Of a stretch of DNA of 64,000 nucleotides, positions 1-13,690 are shown one piece after another. The notes beneath the pieces are model-generated. The model saw only the letters and a program-made list of their open reading frames with translations, was not told the DNA's origin and did not search any database. Positions within the stretch are counted from its first letter, which is position 1. Every line of letters starts with the position of its first letter. The DNA is from Piscicola geometra (lineage: Eukaryota > Annelida > Clitellata > Hirudinida > Piscicolidae), in the NCBI GenBank assembly GCA_943735955.1, contig OX030959.1:8499606-8563605 (forward strand). Direction: 5' to 3'. The position numbers and the translations under genes were made by a program.

Positions 1-680
1 AATTAATTTTGAAAAATAATTAATTTTTTTAATTAAATAAAACTTTTAGTCGTCCTTATCTTTGACAAAAGTATTTTTATTTATAGCTAAATATAAATTT
101 GAATAGATGTAGACTTTCGTTTCATTAGACTAGAGGTTTGCACGGGAAATGGTTGAAGGTATAAGTGAAGTGCGAAATAAATAAATTTTTCTGGGTAAAG
201 CGAGTTTAACTTATGTTATCAAAAAGCAGCATTGTTCTGCAGAGTTTACTTTGAAAAGGAAATTTATAACAATTTTAGAGCATTTTCAAAAGACATTGAT
301 GACGCTTTTAAGAAGGAACTGAAGACGACATATTCCAGAAGAACTAAAGATTTTTTGGAAGTATTAGTATTGAGTGAGCAGAAAAAAGTATTTATTTAGA
401 TAAGTAAGATAGTCTGATGATAAGTAAATCGTTTAGATTATAATTTTTATGATATACAATATGATTTCATCTTGCTCAAGATGGATTTTTGGAGTGTTCA
501 TGTTTGAGGTTAATAAAATCATATTTCTCTCTCTTTATTTCTTATGTTGAAGTTGACAAAGTTAGACAAAGAATCAATATAATGGCTGGATAAATGTTAA
601 TTTACGTTATTGGTTATGCAATTGAGGTATGAGGCTACGTGTACAAATCGTTCCATCTTGTGCAGCCTCCTCCTATATAT
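1..680 (-). mobile_element. Dispersed repeat family X, first copy (terminus at ~680)
   Basis: On the - strand this copy starts at about 680 with a terminus resembling GGAGGCTGCACAAGATGG and runs off the left edge. The terminus recurs at 24205 and 43808, and less clearly at 44363 and 60781. The stretch 54-395 is closely matched by 63603-64000 in the same orientation, sharing for example GCAGCATTGTTCTGCAGAG and CATATTCCAGAAGAACTAA. No intact open frame was seen, so the class (DNA transposon or other) is undetermined. It may be a decayed interspersed element. Confidence is high for repetition and low for class. Confidence 0.6.
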
Positions 681-859
681 ATATTTTATTTAGACTATAG
701 AGATTATATATTTTATATTTCATACAAACACTAGAAAGTATTAGTTTTATATAAACTATTGAAAATTAATATTAACCAATTATTTACTTTTTAATAATTA
801 AAAACCCGTTAGTATTCATTAGTGTTCATCGGCTTTATAGCACCTCATAGTCTACAATT

Positions 860-1150
860 TATTTATTTACAGCTGCGATGAGTTTCTGAAAACGTAAAAG
901 TGATAAATTGTTAACGAGATGGAAAAAACTTATATAAAAAGTAAAGCAATTTTTGAAAAATTTGAACAAGTAAAGGTCGAAATGAAAACTAGAAAGCCTT
1001 GAGCAAAAAAATGTTGATTTAGTTCGCGAGTTGTATTTTTCAAAACAGCAATTATAACTTTCAGCATCACGTTTAAAAGAACAAAATTGTTTGAGAAAGG
1101 CTGCTAAAAGTTTACTTTTTTTTAAAGAAATAAAGATTTGCTAAAATATT
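860..1150 (+). pseudogene. Decayed coding repeat related to 6190-6375
   Basis: Translated pieces near 1017-1075 give a degenerate LVRELYFSKQQ-like segment also present at 6276-6330 (DLVSELYFSKQQYELLAS). The reading frame is broken by stops. It resembles a protein repeat I recall as widely dispersed in invertebrate genomes (DLNLSKQ-type 'uncharacterized protein'), but that link is from memory. It is a likely transposon-borne coding relic rather than a host exon. Confidence 0.35.
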
Positions 1151-1680
1151 CCACATAAAACCGCAGTACACAAAAGTAAATATTTTTACTTTTTTTTTAT
1201 TTTATTACTTTTTGTTTATCTGACATATATAATAAGAAATAAGACTACAATTTACAAAATATTTCATACCTATAAAAAAATTCAACCTGTTGTATTAAAA
1301 TAGTTCATTGTGATGGAACAATACATTTGATGATGTATAACAAAAAATAGAGGGTGATGTGTAAAATCGAATTATATTTTCAGCTTCAGTACACAAAATA
1401 TATAATAAATCACTTACCCATATTCTATTTATGTAAATATTTGTTCAATTTTGAATTAAATCTCCCCAAAACACAAGAATTAAAAAAATTAATTACAAAT
1501 ACCCTTTTTTCATTAATTCACGGTATTTTATTTCCATGTATATATATTACATTTTTTATAGATAAAAATATGATATAAAATTTATATTCCTGAAAAATAA
1601 ATATTTTTCAAGACTTCTCCCTAACCATTTCTTACATGACTGATTGCTTGAAGAAATTGTCTCAATAATTAATAATGTCT

Positions 1681-2229
<549 letters not shown>

Positions 2230-2510
2230 TTGTTATTATTATTACACATGTGGCGGAAAATAAACATGAAGAATATGCTTATGAATGAGATTCTTCTTAC
2301 AAATCGATAATAACAAAAACTAATAGTAATATTCTTCTTCGTCAATTGGCGGAAAGTCTTATTACATGAGAAGTAAGTACTGAAGTAAGAGAGACGAGAA
2401 GATTGGTCAAGGCTTGTACTGAGCTGCGAAGGACTGCAATGCTAAAAAGAGCTTAAGCACCTGTTTGCCTCTCCCAGGGCGTATGCATCTGTGTGCCTAC
2501 TTATGCTTCG

Positions 2511-2825
<315 letters not shown>

Positions 2826-2879
2826 CTCGATGTTTGTCTGCCAGAGAATAAAACATCATACATAACGCAATAGAATCCA

Positions 2880-5680
2880 CAATTCAATGGCTACCATTTA
2901 AATCATATAAACTTTCAATGCTACATTGTGCTTCATGATTAAAATATTTATTTTAATCAATCTTTTTTCTATTTAATTTATTTTCAAATACTGGAAAATA
3001 GTTTGCTTACAGTTTATTAATAAAAAATTGTTTGAATATTATGCGTTAATATAAAGATGATTTATTTAAAAAAAATAATATTGTCAATCATTATCATCAC
3101 CACCCTAAGTTCTTGTTGATGCTCATAGGAAATAGATAATTTATTTTTACAACTTTTTCTTTGAAATATGATAAAAAGCTTGTTAGTTCGTTTACTTTAA
3201 CTATCTAAAATGCTTTTATACGGCAAAAATGATCGATTTGAAGCATGACATTCAACATCAATAGAAGAAAGCACCAACCATGCAGCCTTTCTCCGCGGAA
3301 ATCTCATGGCAGCTTCTCTTTACATGCCACTGCACTTTTGTATATATATGCCGTTCATCTTTCCACAAACCATGTTTGCTCACGAAAACATGCCAGAACG
3401 TGCATGAGTACCAGTGGGTATTCTCTTTTAAATACACACATGAACCAAATAAATACGCGTATAACTGGAGAAATAATAAGCATTCAAAAATTCAGTTAAA
3501 TACGTTTCAATTCGGCCTATCTTTGAAATAAACATTCCAAAAAGCTGTGACTGTTGTTGAAACCATGCAGGCAGACGGCTGAGTGGCATTTCAAGAGGAA
3601 TTTTATGGTTCTAATTTGCATAATTGTTCAGAGAATGACGACCTCTCTGGCACAAAATGAATGTGTTAAATATTCAATACATGCATCACTAATCGTCATT
3701 TAAAGCAACAAAATATATTTTTGATGCAGGTGCCCAAGAGTCAAATTTTTAAAAAGAACCTTCAAGGTAGGCTTGAGTTTAACCGTAATCACTCCTTTAT
3801 CATACATTTCTGGCTTTTCTTCCAACCATTTCATCCGTAGATTCTCTACCATTCATTTTCAAAACCACAAAAGCTGGTCGCTCTATTATGTCCATAAATG
3901 AACAGCGACATCTGTGTTTGCGGTTTAAATTTTACAAGGTATGAGCTACAATCAAATGGGAAGAAAATTCGTTACTCTGAAACTTCAGATAAACTGGTGC
4001 TTTTATGGAAAAAAGCTTGACTACTTCTTTGAAACTAGAGTGGGAATAAAACGATTTTTTAAGTCTCAACTTGAACAATCTCCTTATGAATATCCAGCAA
4101 GCTCTTTCAGTCACCTTTTGAATTACGTCACCTATTTGCTTCAAATTCTAAATGTTATCTCAGAGGTTACGTATTAAAGCTCGACTAACTTTATTTTTAT
4201 TTAATAAACATTTTGTTTAAACCTGAAATTTCAATCTAAATGTTACTTCAAAAAACTTTAGAGTTTACCAAGATTCCAAGCGCTTCAGAGTAAGGTTCTA
4301 TGTAATGAAAAAATTTGCATCGAAAAACAATTCTACAAGATTCTTTCTGTCACGGAAAAACAAGAGCCTACGAAAAAGTTCACTTTGGCAAGTCTCAGCA
4401 GTCACTGAGAATCTTAACGATTTTTTTTCGTATAAGGTTTTGTATGTTTCTGTATCAGCCAATACAGTCAAAAGTTTTACGGAGGTTGAAAGCCCTAAAC
4501 TAAACCTATTTTTTGACATAGAATTTTTTTAACGCTTTAAAACTGAAGTTCTGAGGTTTAAAAAGTATTTTGAACCAAATTCTGCTAAAGTAAGGTGTAA
4601 AAAAATGCAAAGGTACGAAGTCAATGTTATTACACTTTGATTCAGTTCAGATATAATTAGCGATTCAACGTTACAAGGTCATTTAAATAGTCAAAATTTT
4701 AATTCAAATGGATTCTGCAAGCATCAACTCTCTCACACCTTCTCAAACCTTCTCACACACTGCCCGAGATATAAATGTTCAAATCATCCTACTCTAACTT
4801 TCATGATGCTTAGAAGTGTACATAAATTGTTTAAGAAATTGATTCAGTACTAATATGTCGATTGAACATGCCTTCGAATCTCTATAAAAATATCGATCAA
4901 TTATAATTAAAGGTCCTAAAGGACAATTTCTAGCGTATGTTTGTGTGTGTTTAAACTGTTTTTCAAACAAATTATGACTCTTTTAATTGGGTTTGACCAT
5001 TCACCCGTCATACCTTCATGCAGTGACAGCAGATCAGTGTTCCTTTATAACAAGATACCTTAGGTCTTTAAAAAGTGTAAATAATAGAGATATACAATGG
5101 TTTCAGAAATAATGTCAAATATTAGTATCTAGAAATACCTAAATTTTAATTTTAGGAGTGATACAAGTCTTTCACTCTCAACTAATGCAAACTAATACAC
5201 TTTTGTAGTATTCAAAAAGGGGACTGGCTACAAAGGAACCTTATCGAATCTCTCTGGAAGCGATAAGCACCCTTTATATTCGCAACCACTTCACCTCTAA
5301 GCGCTGGTGCTACATGTAGATGTAAAAATATATATAAGCACATTGTCATTAAAGAGCCTAGCAGATCCCAAGCTACGCATGCTTTGATAAGATGAAAAGT
5401 TATTTTGATGGAAGCACAGTTGACCACGAGTTGATGCTAAAGAGAACACTGAAACTTCCTTCCATGAACTGCCTCAACATTTCATGTTCTGCTGATTGAA
5501 CCTTGGCGGTTATTTTTTCCCATCTTGTTTATTTCCAACCGGCAAAACAAAAACATAATGTGTTTCAGATAACTTCTACAAAAGAGAGCGTGATAAACCA
5601 TCTGACTAGGCAGCACAGCCCCCTTCAGGTGTGAGCATGAGTTGAAGCCTGGAATTTCAAAACTTTACTCAAGTGTTTGT
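2880..5680. other. AT-rich unannotated stretch
   Basis: Short open frames occur at 3245-3531, 3932-4177 and 4298-4532, but they overlap on both strands, lack domain signatures and have no convincing splice context. A slightly more GC-rich patch lies at 5210-5480. I see no recognisable gene here. Confidence 0.4.
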
Positions 5681-5689
5681 GTGCTTTAA

Positions 5690-5765
5690 TACGTGTGTGT
5701 GTGTGCGCGCGTGTGTGTTTGTTTGTGTGTGTGTGCCCGTCTGTGTGTATGTGTTTGTGTGTGCT
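5690..5765. repeat. Imperfect (GT)n tract
   Basis: GT dinucleotides are interrupted by GCGCGC, TTTG and CCCGTC units. It is a short, decayed microsatellite. Confidence 0.9.
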
Positions 5766-6189
5766 ATTGTAGCGAATAGTAGCAAAGTCACTGCGAAAAC
5801 CTCACATGCTTCATTCAAATAACACTGGCCGACAGCATTTTTGTATATCGTATGTCAGTTAGTGTGTTTTGAAAGGATTTTCTGTGCTGAAAATGAAAAT
5901 GATATCAGAAATGCTCCATCTCAATACGTTTTTGAGATATCTTAGTTTAATGATTATAATGGCAGTGTCTTTGATCACGCTGTTTATACTATGTTATTTG
6001 ATAGACATTTTGCATAGTCCAATTTGAATTTTTTATGAGTTTATAATATAATTAAAGTTTATAAAGATAAAATCAGTTTCTATAAGTATTATTTGTTTTT
6101 TTTATTTATATATAAAAAATTGTTCGGAAATCGCGTTCATTTAAGCTCCAGTTTTATGGCATGATATTACAGATTCTAAAGAGGACATT

Positions 6190-6375
6190 AAGTTGGCGCA
6201 AGTTTCAACAAACGATGATTACAAACCACAGAACTCCTCTAACGAACCTCATTTAATTTCACAAGTGGAACTTAATGATTTAGTAAGCGAGTTGTATTTC
6301 TCAAAACAGCAATATGAACTTTTAGCATCCTGTTTAACCTTTATTCTACCAGAAATTTTTAGAAATGAAAAATGA
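6190..6375 (+). pseudogene. Fragment of a dispersed coding repeat (ELNDLVSELYFSKQQ)
   Basis: A 60-codon frame contains HLISQVELNDLVSELYFSKQ followed by QYELLAS, then ends prematurely. The core recurs in decayed form at 1017-1075. The pattern matches a repeat-borne protein I remember from many invertebrate genomes, where it precedes a longer region missing here. The fragment appears to be a transposon remnant. The family assignment is from memory only. Confidence 0.4.
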
Positions 6376-7211
6376 AATATCTTTTATTTATAACTCAAGT
6401 AGCCAATACAGACCTCTACAATAGAATTTAAAAATCAAACAGTTTTTGTACAAATATGACTATGCTACCAGGTGGTAGCGTTGGTAAGATCCGCTACATA
6501 AAAAATGACAACAAATAGAGATTAAATAATCGAAAGTTGAGAAAAAATATGAAATCTTTCATGAAGAAAGTGGAAAAAAGTTTTTATTAAATCAATGAAG
6601 TAAAATTTTATCTATAAAACAATCATATATGATTGTATATGCATCAGTTTACGGAATTTTATTAGTTATATATATAACTGGTGCATGAAACGAATGGATT
6701 AAATAGTAGGAAAACATTAAATGCAATTTTTTTCTTTGGTATCTTTTTGATTATTTCACCTTGTTACTTAATCTTGTTACGTAATTTTCTTGTTTATTCG
6801 TCATTGGACAGCACCAGATTTGAACTTTTCTCTGACTTTTGTCTCGCTGACAACTTCAGCACTGTGCACGCCTGTCAAGTTCAATTCCATTTCGAATCGA
6901 TTTCTTGGTTCATTTGTGATGTAACCAAAGAAGACTTTGCGTATGACTTTGGTTTTGGTTAGCAGCAGCCATCTTTTTAAATATTATCTTTTCAATTTTT
7001 TTATATGATTGAAAAATGTTAAGAAAAAAAATTGACAAAATATATAGGCCAACATCAAAAATTTCAAATTCAAACTTTTAACTCCAAAAATAATTATTAT
7101 AATAGATTAATATTCAAACCATTAAATAGTACATTCAAATACCTTCATTTTGGTATACTACATTATTCGTTCTGATAAATATAAGCTGAGATATTTCATA
7201 TCGAATAGAGA

Positions 7212-7461
7212 AGGGGAGCGGGGATGGCTTAGATGGTAGACGTCGGACTTGTAACTCAAAGGTTGCCTGTTCGAATCCTTGACAAGCAACCGTAAACTAT
7301 CATATACCTAGTGTATATGATGCGGTGTTTGCGACGTATGCATTGAGAGATGTGTACGTCGTGTGGAGTGGCGTCTCGGCGCATAAGAACCATGGTCCTC
7401 AGAACCATTGTAACATGGCATGCGTCTGTCAGACTGTGAACAATACAGACCAAAAAAAAAA
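7212..7461 (+). mobile_element. tRNA-derived SINE, copy A
   Basis: The head is tRNA-like: an A-box-like GGCTTAGATGGTAGA at about 7225 and a B-box-like CCTGTTCGAATCC at about 7267. A unique body follows (GAGTGGCGTCTC, GGCGCATAAGAACCATGG) and an A-rich tail near 7452. Similar copies lie at 20778-21023 (- strand) and 23323-23569, and a 3' fragment at 50726-50800. Pol III internal promoter boxes are expected for this class. The head is too diverged to be a working tRNA gene. Confidence 0.9.
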
Positions 7462-7799
7462 GGGGGTTTGACGTTCGCGAGCTTTGAAGGTCAATAACTC
7501 GGTGACCTTTTGAAAAATTACTTTTTATATATTTTTCATTTTAATAGACAACGTATTTAAGCATAATATAAAATTTTCATGAATTTCTGAAAAGGGGGGT
7601 GTAAAATTGAATTTATTTTGGTCGAAATTCTATGGAATGACCCTTAAACTAAGATATTGAAACCTTTTTTAGGCTGTTTAGAATCTCATATCAAACGTGT
7701 TTTTTCAGATTTTCTCTCAGTTTAAAAACGATCACGTTACTCTAAGAATTCTATGCAACTTAATTACATGGGGTTGAATAAAAGTCTTACCCTAATATA

Positions 7800-8360
7800 C
7801 ATTCATCCCGCCACCACACAGTATATATAGAGCAAGTGGAGCAAGACTCTCAGTGGGTTCCCTCTTGGTCAAGGGATTCCCCAAGAAAAACTGAGAAAAG
7901 GTCGACCTGCGTTGCAGGCTCTGCTCCAAAGTCCAACAGCATGCCTCCTCGTGGCACTCCATGGATAATGCTAAATGCTGAAGGGGCGAAAGCGGGTGTT
8001 GGCGCTATAACTAACTTGATCCCTGTTCCAGGGCTTAGAACAAAGATTGGAACTGTAGCGTGCGCAGTGGTTTAGGAATGTCTACCTATGCACGTGAAGA
8101 CTGGAATCGGCGGACGGAGCGGAAGAACCACTAGATGGTCAACGGTCAAGAAGGCGATTCTCAACAAAGCTTTGTGAAACGCTAAAGACATGTCGAGACA
8201 CGAAGAACATCATGGCCATCCACTGCACCCGTTTCCATCTCCAGCCGTCTCGACTCTGTCTTGCTACTGGATCAAGATGGTCTCGGGCGAGAGAGTGAGA
8301 TCGGCGAACTGCGCAACTCTTTATCACATTAATCCAATTCATCGCGCAAGTCACTTTTAG
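7800..8360 (+). mobile_element. GC-rich retroelement-like segment (possible LINE 5' UTR relic)
   Basis: This island is much richer in GC than its flanks. Its open frames (7836-8075 +, 8139-8372 -) show no domain. Parts, such as GGCGAACTGCGCAACTC and CCAATTCATCGCGCAAGTCA, resemble 5' regions I remember preceding LGTWNVRT-type RTE-like retroelements, one of which lies at 44770-45990. This is an inference from composition and memory. A host CpG-type exon cannot be excluded. Confidence 0.35.
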
Positions 8361-8596
8361 TAATTTATTCATTCATATATAGACCAACACAGAACCTTAA
8401 ATTTCAGCTTTTATTTCATTTCAGCTTAGTCTGCAGTTTTTCTTTTGAATCATTAATAAACTATTTTAAATATTTATTAATTATAGTTGGTATTTTTTAT
8501 TTAAACAATTGAATTTTATGTCTTCGAAATGTGAGTCCTTCCCCTGCTTCTGCCTCTCAACCCTTTCTACTTTATGAGACGTACATCACTTGTGTC

Positions 8597-8949
8597 CATG
8601 AGCGTATCCAGGGAAAGGCAAGGGGGGAGGCAGCTGCCTCCTTTTGTAATTGGAACAATATTTTAATAAGTAGCAAACTGTTGAAAGCTTTCCTCGTCAA
8701 TGGGATTCAGCAAATAAGTAACCATTTATTTGAATAATTAAATGCGTAGTTTGTCAGTATTCTTCGAAAGCCTTACAAAATTTTTTTTTATATCAATGAA
8801 GATTTTCTTTGCATAATATATAAAAAACAACTTTTCAAATAAATAATGAGTATATTAGTTTTGTCTTTGTGTTGAAGGGTGCAAACAATTTTTTAGTTAA
8901 AATAATAATAATTGCCTCGTCCTTTTATTCGGGGCTGGTTATACCCATG
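8597..8949. mobile_element. hAT-type MITE, 353 bp, family M1, with 8-bp target duplication
   Basis: The element begins CATGAGCGTATCCAGGG and ends CTGGTTATACCCATG, imperfect inverted termini of a CATGGGCGTATCCAG family. It is flanked on both sides by the identical octamer CTTGTGTC (8589-8596 and 8950-8957). An 8-bp duplication is characteristic of hAT transposition. No coding frame spans it, so it is non-autonomous. Other ends of the family lie at 27455-27473, 29818, 35049 and 37136. Confidence 0.88.
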
Positions 8950-8999
8950 CTTGTGTCACAGAGAAAATAACAGAGTTGCCTTAATTACAATCTTTCAAT

Positions 9000-11040
9000 G
9001 AAGAGAAATTTAGACAGCGACCTAAGGGCTTCTGTATCATTGCTGAAACTAAATTTGAAAAAAAAGAATGAACTTTAATTTTAAAGTGTTATCCTTGAGT
9101 ACGAATGATTTATTGTATAACTCAATTTTGGTAATAATTATGATTATAATTGAACTTGATGAGATTTTCTCATTTAATTGAAATTCAAAATGAGTTTCTG
9201 CGTTGGAGGCCCCTTGGACCCTTCACCTTCACGATGCATCAATGCGGTGTATCTCTTATCTACGCTCGTCCACAGCCACCTCGACAAAGCTTCATCAATC
9301 TTTTGCTCACCATCAATCTCTACATCTTGACTGTTCACCCTCCCTCAAATCCATCAGCCTTTCCTCCTTCTTATTGAATTGAAACTTCATTGTTATTTCT
9401 GCAAATTTAAAACAATATTTTTTGAAAATTTAAATCTTAAAATATTTGATGAGCTGAAATTATTTTGAAACCTCAATGGAATAAATTGATAAGCTTTATA
9501 AAAAAAACAGAAAAATGTTTTATATTGAAATAACTAAAAAACTTCTTTGTTTCGATTTATCTAATAACTAAAGAAGTTTTTTGTTTTGATTCATCTACAG
9601 TGCTGTTCAGATTATTTTTAATTTGCATCTCTTTGGCTATTATTTGTTTTCATACTTATTTAATTTTTCTTAAACACTTACATAAGAAATAAAAATTTTT
9701 GTTCATTCCGTTAGTGTAGAATTATAGTTGTGGCTAAAAAACTGAAGTTTGTTGGTATAACGACACTAAATAAAAGTGGTCGTAAAAAGAAAACAACATC
9801 TCACTTCATATAGTTTTTTCTTAACAATAGATGCGCCCAGTTTCTCCACTTGCTTCTCTAGCTTTTGCTTAAGCTGGTTAGAGGAGAAAACTTTTGTTTC
9901 AGACATTATCTCTTCAACCATCTGTCTTTTTCAGATTTCGGTTCCTTTTTACGACCATTTATGAGTCTTATTCTAACACTTTTGTCTGAAATGTCCACAA
10001 ATAATGCAATGTGTTTAATGATACAGCTATTGTGATACTGTAACAGAATAAATATAAATTTGTTTTAGGATTAAATAATAGCAAAAAAATAAATTTTATT
10101 ATATTTTGAGTAGCACTAATAACTGAGGAAGTTACAATTTTGATTTTCTTCATCTAACTCATAAAAGAGCATTATACAATCAACGGAAATTTTTCTTCAA
10201 CCTTCAGCGACTTGTTTTTCAAAGTTTGAAAAAAGCTTGAAACCCTCTCCAACTTAAAGGAATTTTGCAGAAATTTTTTCCTAGTTTGAAAGCAACGACA
10301 GTGTCAGCAAGACTAGTTTCAAGAGAGCACTTTTCGTGCAAAAATTTTCATAAAAAGTTTGAATAGGAATTTTTATTTTAATGTCTTTAAGATCTCACTA
10401 ATAAATTACTTTTGGAAAGCTTCAAAGTGCTAAGAATAGGATTTATCCAGAAGCATTAGCACTGTAGATGTGATATTTAAAAGTGAAATATGAATGAATA
10501 AAAACAATTCTTGTAAGCGTTATTGTAGTGGCATATAACCCAAACGAGCTTCCAGGCTACTTATTCTGCACATTTTAAAAATCGTGTTTATAGACCAAAC
10601 ATAGATTGCACTCGAACCTAGGACCATTGACCACTGCTCAAGCCCAGAGGCCTACCCATTTACCCAATGAATCAAATTGAAAAACATATCGTATTATTCA
10701 AATAAAAAATTTAAAAAGTTTTTTTATTAACTTATTATCCTTATTCATTAAAATTTTAAATCTTTATTTTTTTAAATCTTAAACAACTTGTTTCATGTAA
10801 AGTATATTTATTGTCAAGTACTATTTATATCTCATAAACTAAAAGTCATTTCGGTATGCTGTACGCTCGCGCCATCTTGCAGTCATGTGAGCGTTGTTCT
10901 CTGATGAAGACATGCGACTACTTTTCGACATTTGCAACTTTTAATCTTTTATTTATTCATTTTTTTTATAAATAAAATTTGATGAAATTTTAAAGTTTCT
11001 ATAACATATGTGAAAAAAAAAATAATAATATTTTATAATA
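9000..11040. other. AT-rich stretch with one GC-richer patch (9200-9375)
   Basis: The patch at 9200-9375 is open in several frames and rich in Pro/Ser codons, but I recognise no domain and found no paired splice sites. The rest is AT-rich with only chance open frames (9776-9964, 9968-10153). Confidence 0.35.
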
Positions 11041-11049
11041 ATTTCAAAA

Positions 11050-11175
11050 ATGCTTAAAACATTGCGTTAAATTACTTTCGATTAAAATTTTTAATCGTTC
11101 GATTAATGTGATTAAAAATTGTAATTTTTCGATTAACATGATTAAATTTGTATTATTGAAGTCGTGATTTTTTTG
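11050..11175. mobile_element. hAT-like terminal fragment with GATTAA subterminal repeats
   Basis: CGATTAAAATTTTTAATCG and several GATTAA/CGATTAA units match the 3' terminus at 59805-59855 of the hAT relic ending there. It is probably an orphan end of the same family. Confidence 0.55.
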
Positions 11176-11319
11176 CGACCCCATTTTTCTGGGTTATAAA
11201 TCGATGAAAAGTCGTAAAAAAGTTTTTAAGAAATTTTTTATTCAATGTCTTGATATAAAATGTCACTCATAAACTATAAGTTCAAATTTATTATATATTA
11301 AAGGTCAGACCGAGACCAT

Positions 11320-11462
11320 TTTTCCTTCCCGCCCCCGTCCCAGTTCCGAATTTTTTCCCGTTCCGTCCCGTTCTCGATGGCTAGCAGAATTTGGATTCCG
11401 TCCCGTCTCGTTCCCGCAACTGAATTCCCGGTCCTGAGTCGTTCCCGACCCATTCCCGTAAA
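11320..11462. repeat. C-rich degenerate minisatellite (CCCGTTC units)
   Basis: Irregular TTCCCGTCCCG-type units recur through this span. The reverse-complement counterpart with CGGGAACGGGA units is at 20345-20490. The opposite strand has closely spaced GGG runs. Confidence 0.75.
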
Positions 11463-11655
11463 TTAAATTTTGGTTTCTCTATTCATTTCCACTGCCATGT
11501 TCACTGGTCCCAAACTTGCTTGTCATAAAATTTCTTAAAATGTATTATTTAAAAGTCAGAGAAAATTTTTGTTTAAACAAGATTTAAGTTTCAAATATTC
11601 CTTAAAATGAAAGTATTTGAGGTTAGTCACTGTTTTTATGTAATTAAATCAAGTC

Positions 11656-11847
11656 TTAATTGCTTTTCACACAGGATAAACAGTTTTTAAGTTTAAGAGT
11701 TTTAGCTTTCAACTTAGAGGGTCTTGGGTCAGAAGTTAAACTACAACATGTTGAAAAATTCCGTTCACAGAGAATAGAACTTGAAGGTATACTAAACACT
11801 ATTTTGGCTACTTCTTGTAGTATTGGAAAATTGTTCATTTTACTCAA
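11656..11847 (-). pseudogene. hAT transposase C-terminal (dimerisation) fragment
   Basis: The 63-residue frame reads FPILQEVAKIVFSIPSSSIL then CERNFS and a basic end. This matches the hAT C-terminal signature (W/F-P-x-L-x-x-x-A, x-x-I-P-x-S-S, E-R-x-F-S) that mediates dimerisation. The catalytic part is not in frame upstream on the - strand. It is a relic fragment of a different hAT group from the one at 17.4-18.6 kb. Confidence 0.8.
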
Positions 11848-11952
11848 ATTTTGGTAGAATGTAATTGTGAATATTTAAAAAACTAAACTTCTTCTGAATT
11901 TTCTTCCTCGTTCATTATTATTAATTTCTCAATAATGTTATAAAAAAAATTC

Positions 11953-12440
11953 TAGAGCTGTGCTTTAATCAACGTTAACTTTCAATTTACGCGTTAATCA
12001 ATTAACGACCGCTAAAATTTTAAACGCATTTTAACAAAATTAACGCAATTTTAATGCATTTAAACTTATCCAAATCCAACTATTTTTTTCTGTTTTGGTT
12101 ACATTGTCAGCAAGTGAACACTATTAATTTACAGTCAACAAACGAATAAGATAAATTGCATTTCATCAAAAAACTTTTCATTTCTTGAAGATTTGCAACA
12201 GGATTTCTAAGGGGTGAAAAATACTTGAAATTTTCAATAGTGTTACTTGCAATTTGTCACTTTACACAAAAAATATGCACTTCAGAAGATGATCCAGCTT
12301 ATGTCATACGTTTCACAAACAAAATGTCTTCCTAAATTGGAGCAAAGAATGAATAATGAGAAAATCCAATGGTCAAGAATTGCCACATCATTAGACCCCA
12401 AATTTAAAAGTTTAAAATGTTTTTAAAAAATGAAAAGGTT
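11953..12440 (+). pseudogene. hAT element relic, copy A (TAGAGCTGTGC family)
   Basis: The left end TAGAGCTGTGCTTTAATC is followed by GTTAAC/GATTAA-like subterminal repeats and then decayed coding sequence. Near 12375-12420 it reads RIATSLDPKFKSL, the ATxLDPRFK motif of BED-type hAT transposases. The closely related regions at 40568 and 57983 share the same order of motifs. Stops occur throughout. Confidence 0.75.
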
Positions 12441-12756
12441 GAAGAAACTATAAGAAGAAAAGAAAACTTCAAAAACTATACAGAGTTTTTAAGATTACCA
12501 TTTTGTCGATAATATTAATTTTATTTATTTAAAAGCATTTTTTGCTAACATCCATTACGTTTGCAGATGCCAGACGCCTAAATTTCTTTTGTGATACATT
12601 AATGTTAGTTTGGTTAGTTTGTTTCTTCTTTCTTTTATTTTACAATATACTTGAAAAAAAAGTTTAACAACGCTTTTATGCTGCATCAATTACAACAAAA
12701 ATAACTAATAACTTCCCACTCGTATCATCTAATTTTTAAATAAGTTTGGAACATAT

Positions 12757-13690
12757 ACCCGCGGGGCAAGACGCACTCATCTGATCTAATTAAGAATCTT
12801 TTCATTATTTTAGGTTTTCATGGTACACAATTGTAATTATTTGTTAAAATAAATTAATTAACTTAGATTTGGCTTTTTTTAAAATTTAAATGATGATCTC
12901 ATCAAAGTTCTTGAACAATTGGCAAAATGTAAAGCATTGAGGAAGTAGAATCTGCTGGTGTTTTAACAAGCTCCCCCTATAAGAAAAACATTGGGGAAAA
13001 AAATTTAACCAAATTATTAAAGTGATAAAAACAAATAGTTTAAAAAGAAGAAAGTTGAATCTGTTGTACAGTTTATAACATCTTAAAATTGTTTGATATG
13101 TGATGAGTTCCACATTATTCCAGTGAATAATGGATCCAGGGTGGCAAATGTGATGGTGGAAACATGAAGACTTTACAGATGGAGTCAGCTCTTTAGAATT
13201 ACTATGTGATTTTTGTCCATTTTCAGTTTCATAAATGGAAAATTGTGAACAAATGAAAAAAAATTGTTAATTATTTCCATTTTCCATTCCATTTGCCCAA
13301 ATTTTTTCATAAAAATATTAATTCTTATGTGACTTTTGTCCATCTTCACTTTCAACAATTACTAAGAGATCTTCAACAAATGTTTCATTGAAAGATTTAG
13401 TTGTATTTCTTTGTCAAATTTATTTAATTGAGCAAAAATAAGGTTCAAGAAAAAAATCTTTTAAATAGTGCGTCTTGCCCGATAGCGGGGCAAGACGCTC
13501 GTTTTAATACCTTTGGGAAAAACGGATTTTAACCTAGAAAATGTATTATTAGAAAAAAGGGAAAAAAGTGAACCTAGCTAAGATGTTGAAGTATTTAATG
13601 CAATATTTTAATTTATTTTTCTCGTTATCACTTAGAAGCAGTATTAAAAACCCCATAACATGCGCATCTTGCCTTGCGCTCCCCTATATA
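12757..13690. mobile_element. Nested GGGGCAAGACGC-type inverted-repeat elements
   Basis: GGGCAAGACGCACT at about 12763 and its exact inverse AGTGCGTCTTGCCC at about 13467 enclose roughly 710 bp. GCGGGGCAAGACGCTCG follows directly at about 13485, and an inverse-like end GCATCTTGCC..GCTCCCCTATA lies at 13660-13688. This suggests two adjacent or nested non-autonomous DNA elements related to the GGGGCAAGATGAC family at 47608-48206. No coding capacity was seen. Confidence 0.6.

Noticed and set aside
3932..4532. Overlapping + and - strand frames of 60-80 codons
   Set aside because: Both strands open at similar length, no domain, no splice signals, and no clear compositional shift.
7225..7290. Functional tRNA gene
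   Set aside because: A and B boxes are present but the cloverleaf stems do not pair well, and the unit recurs with a SINE body and tail.
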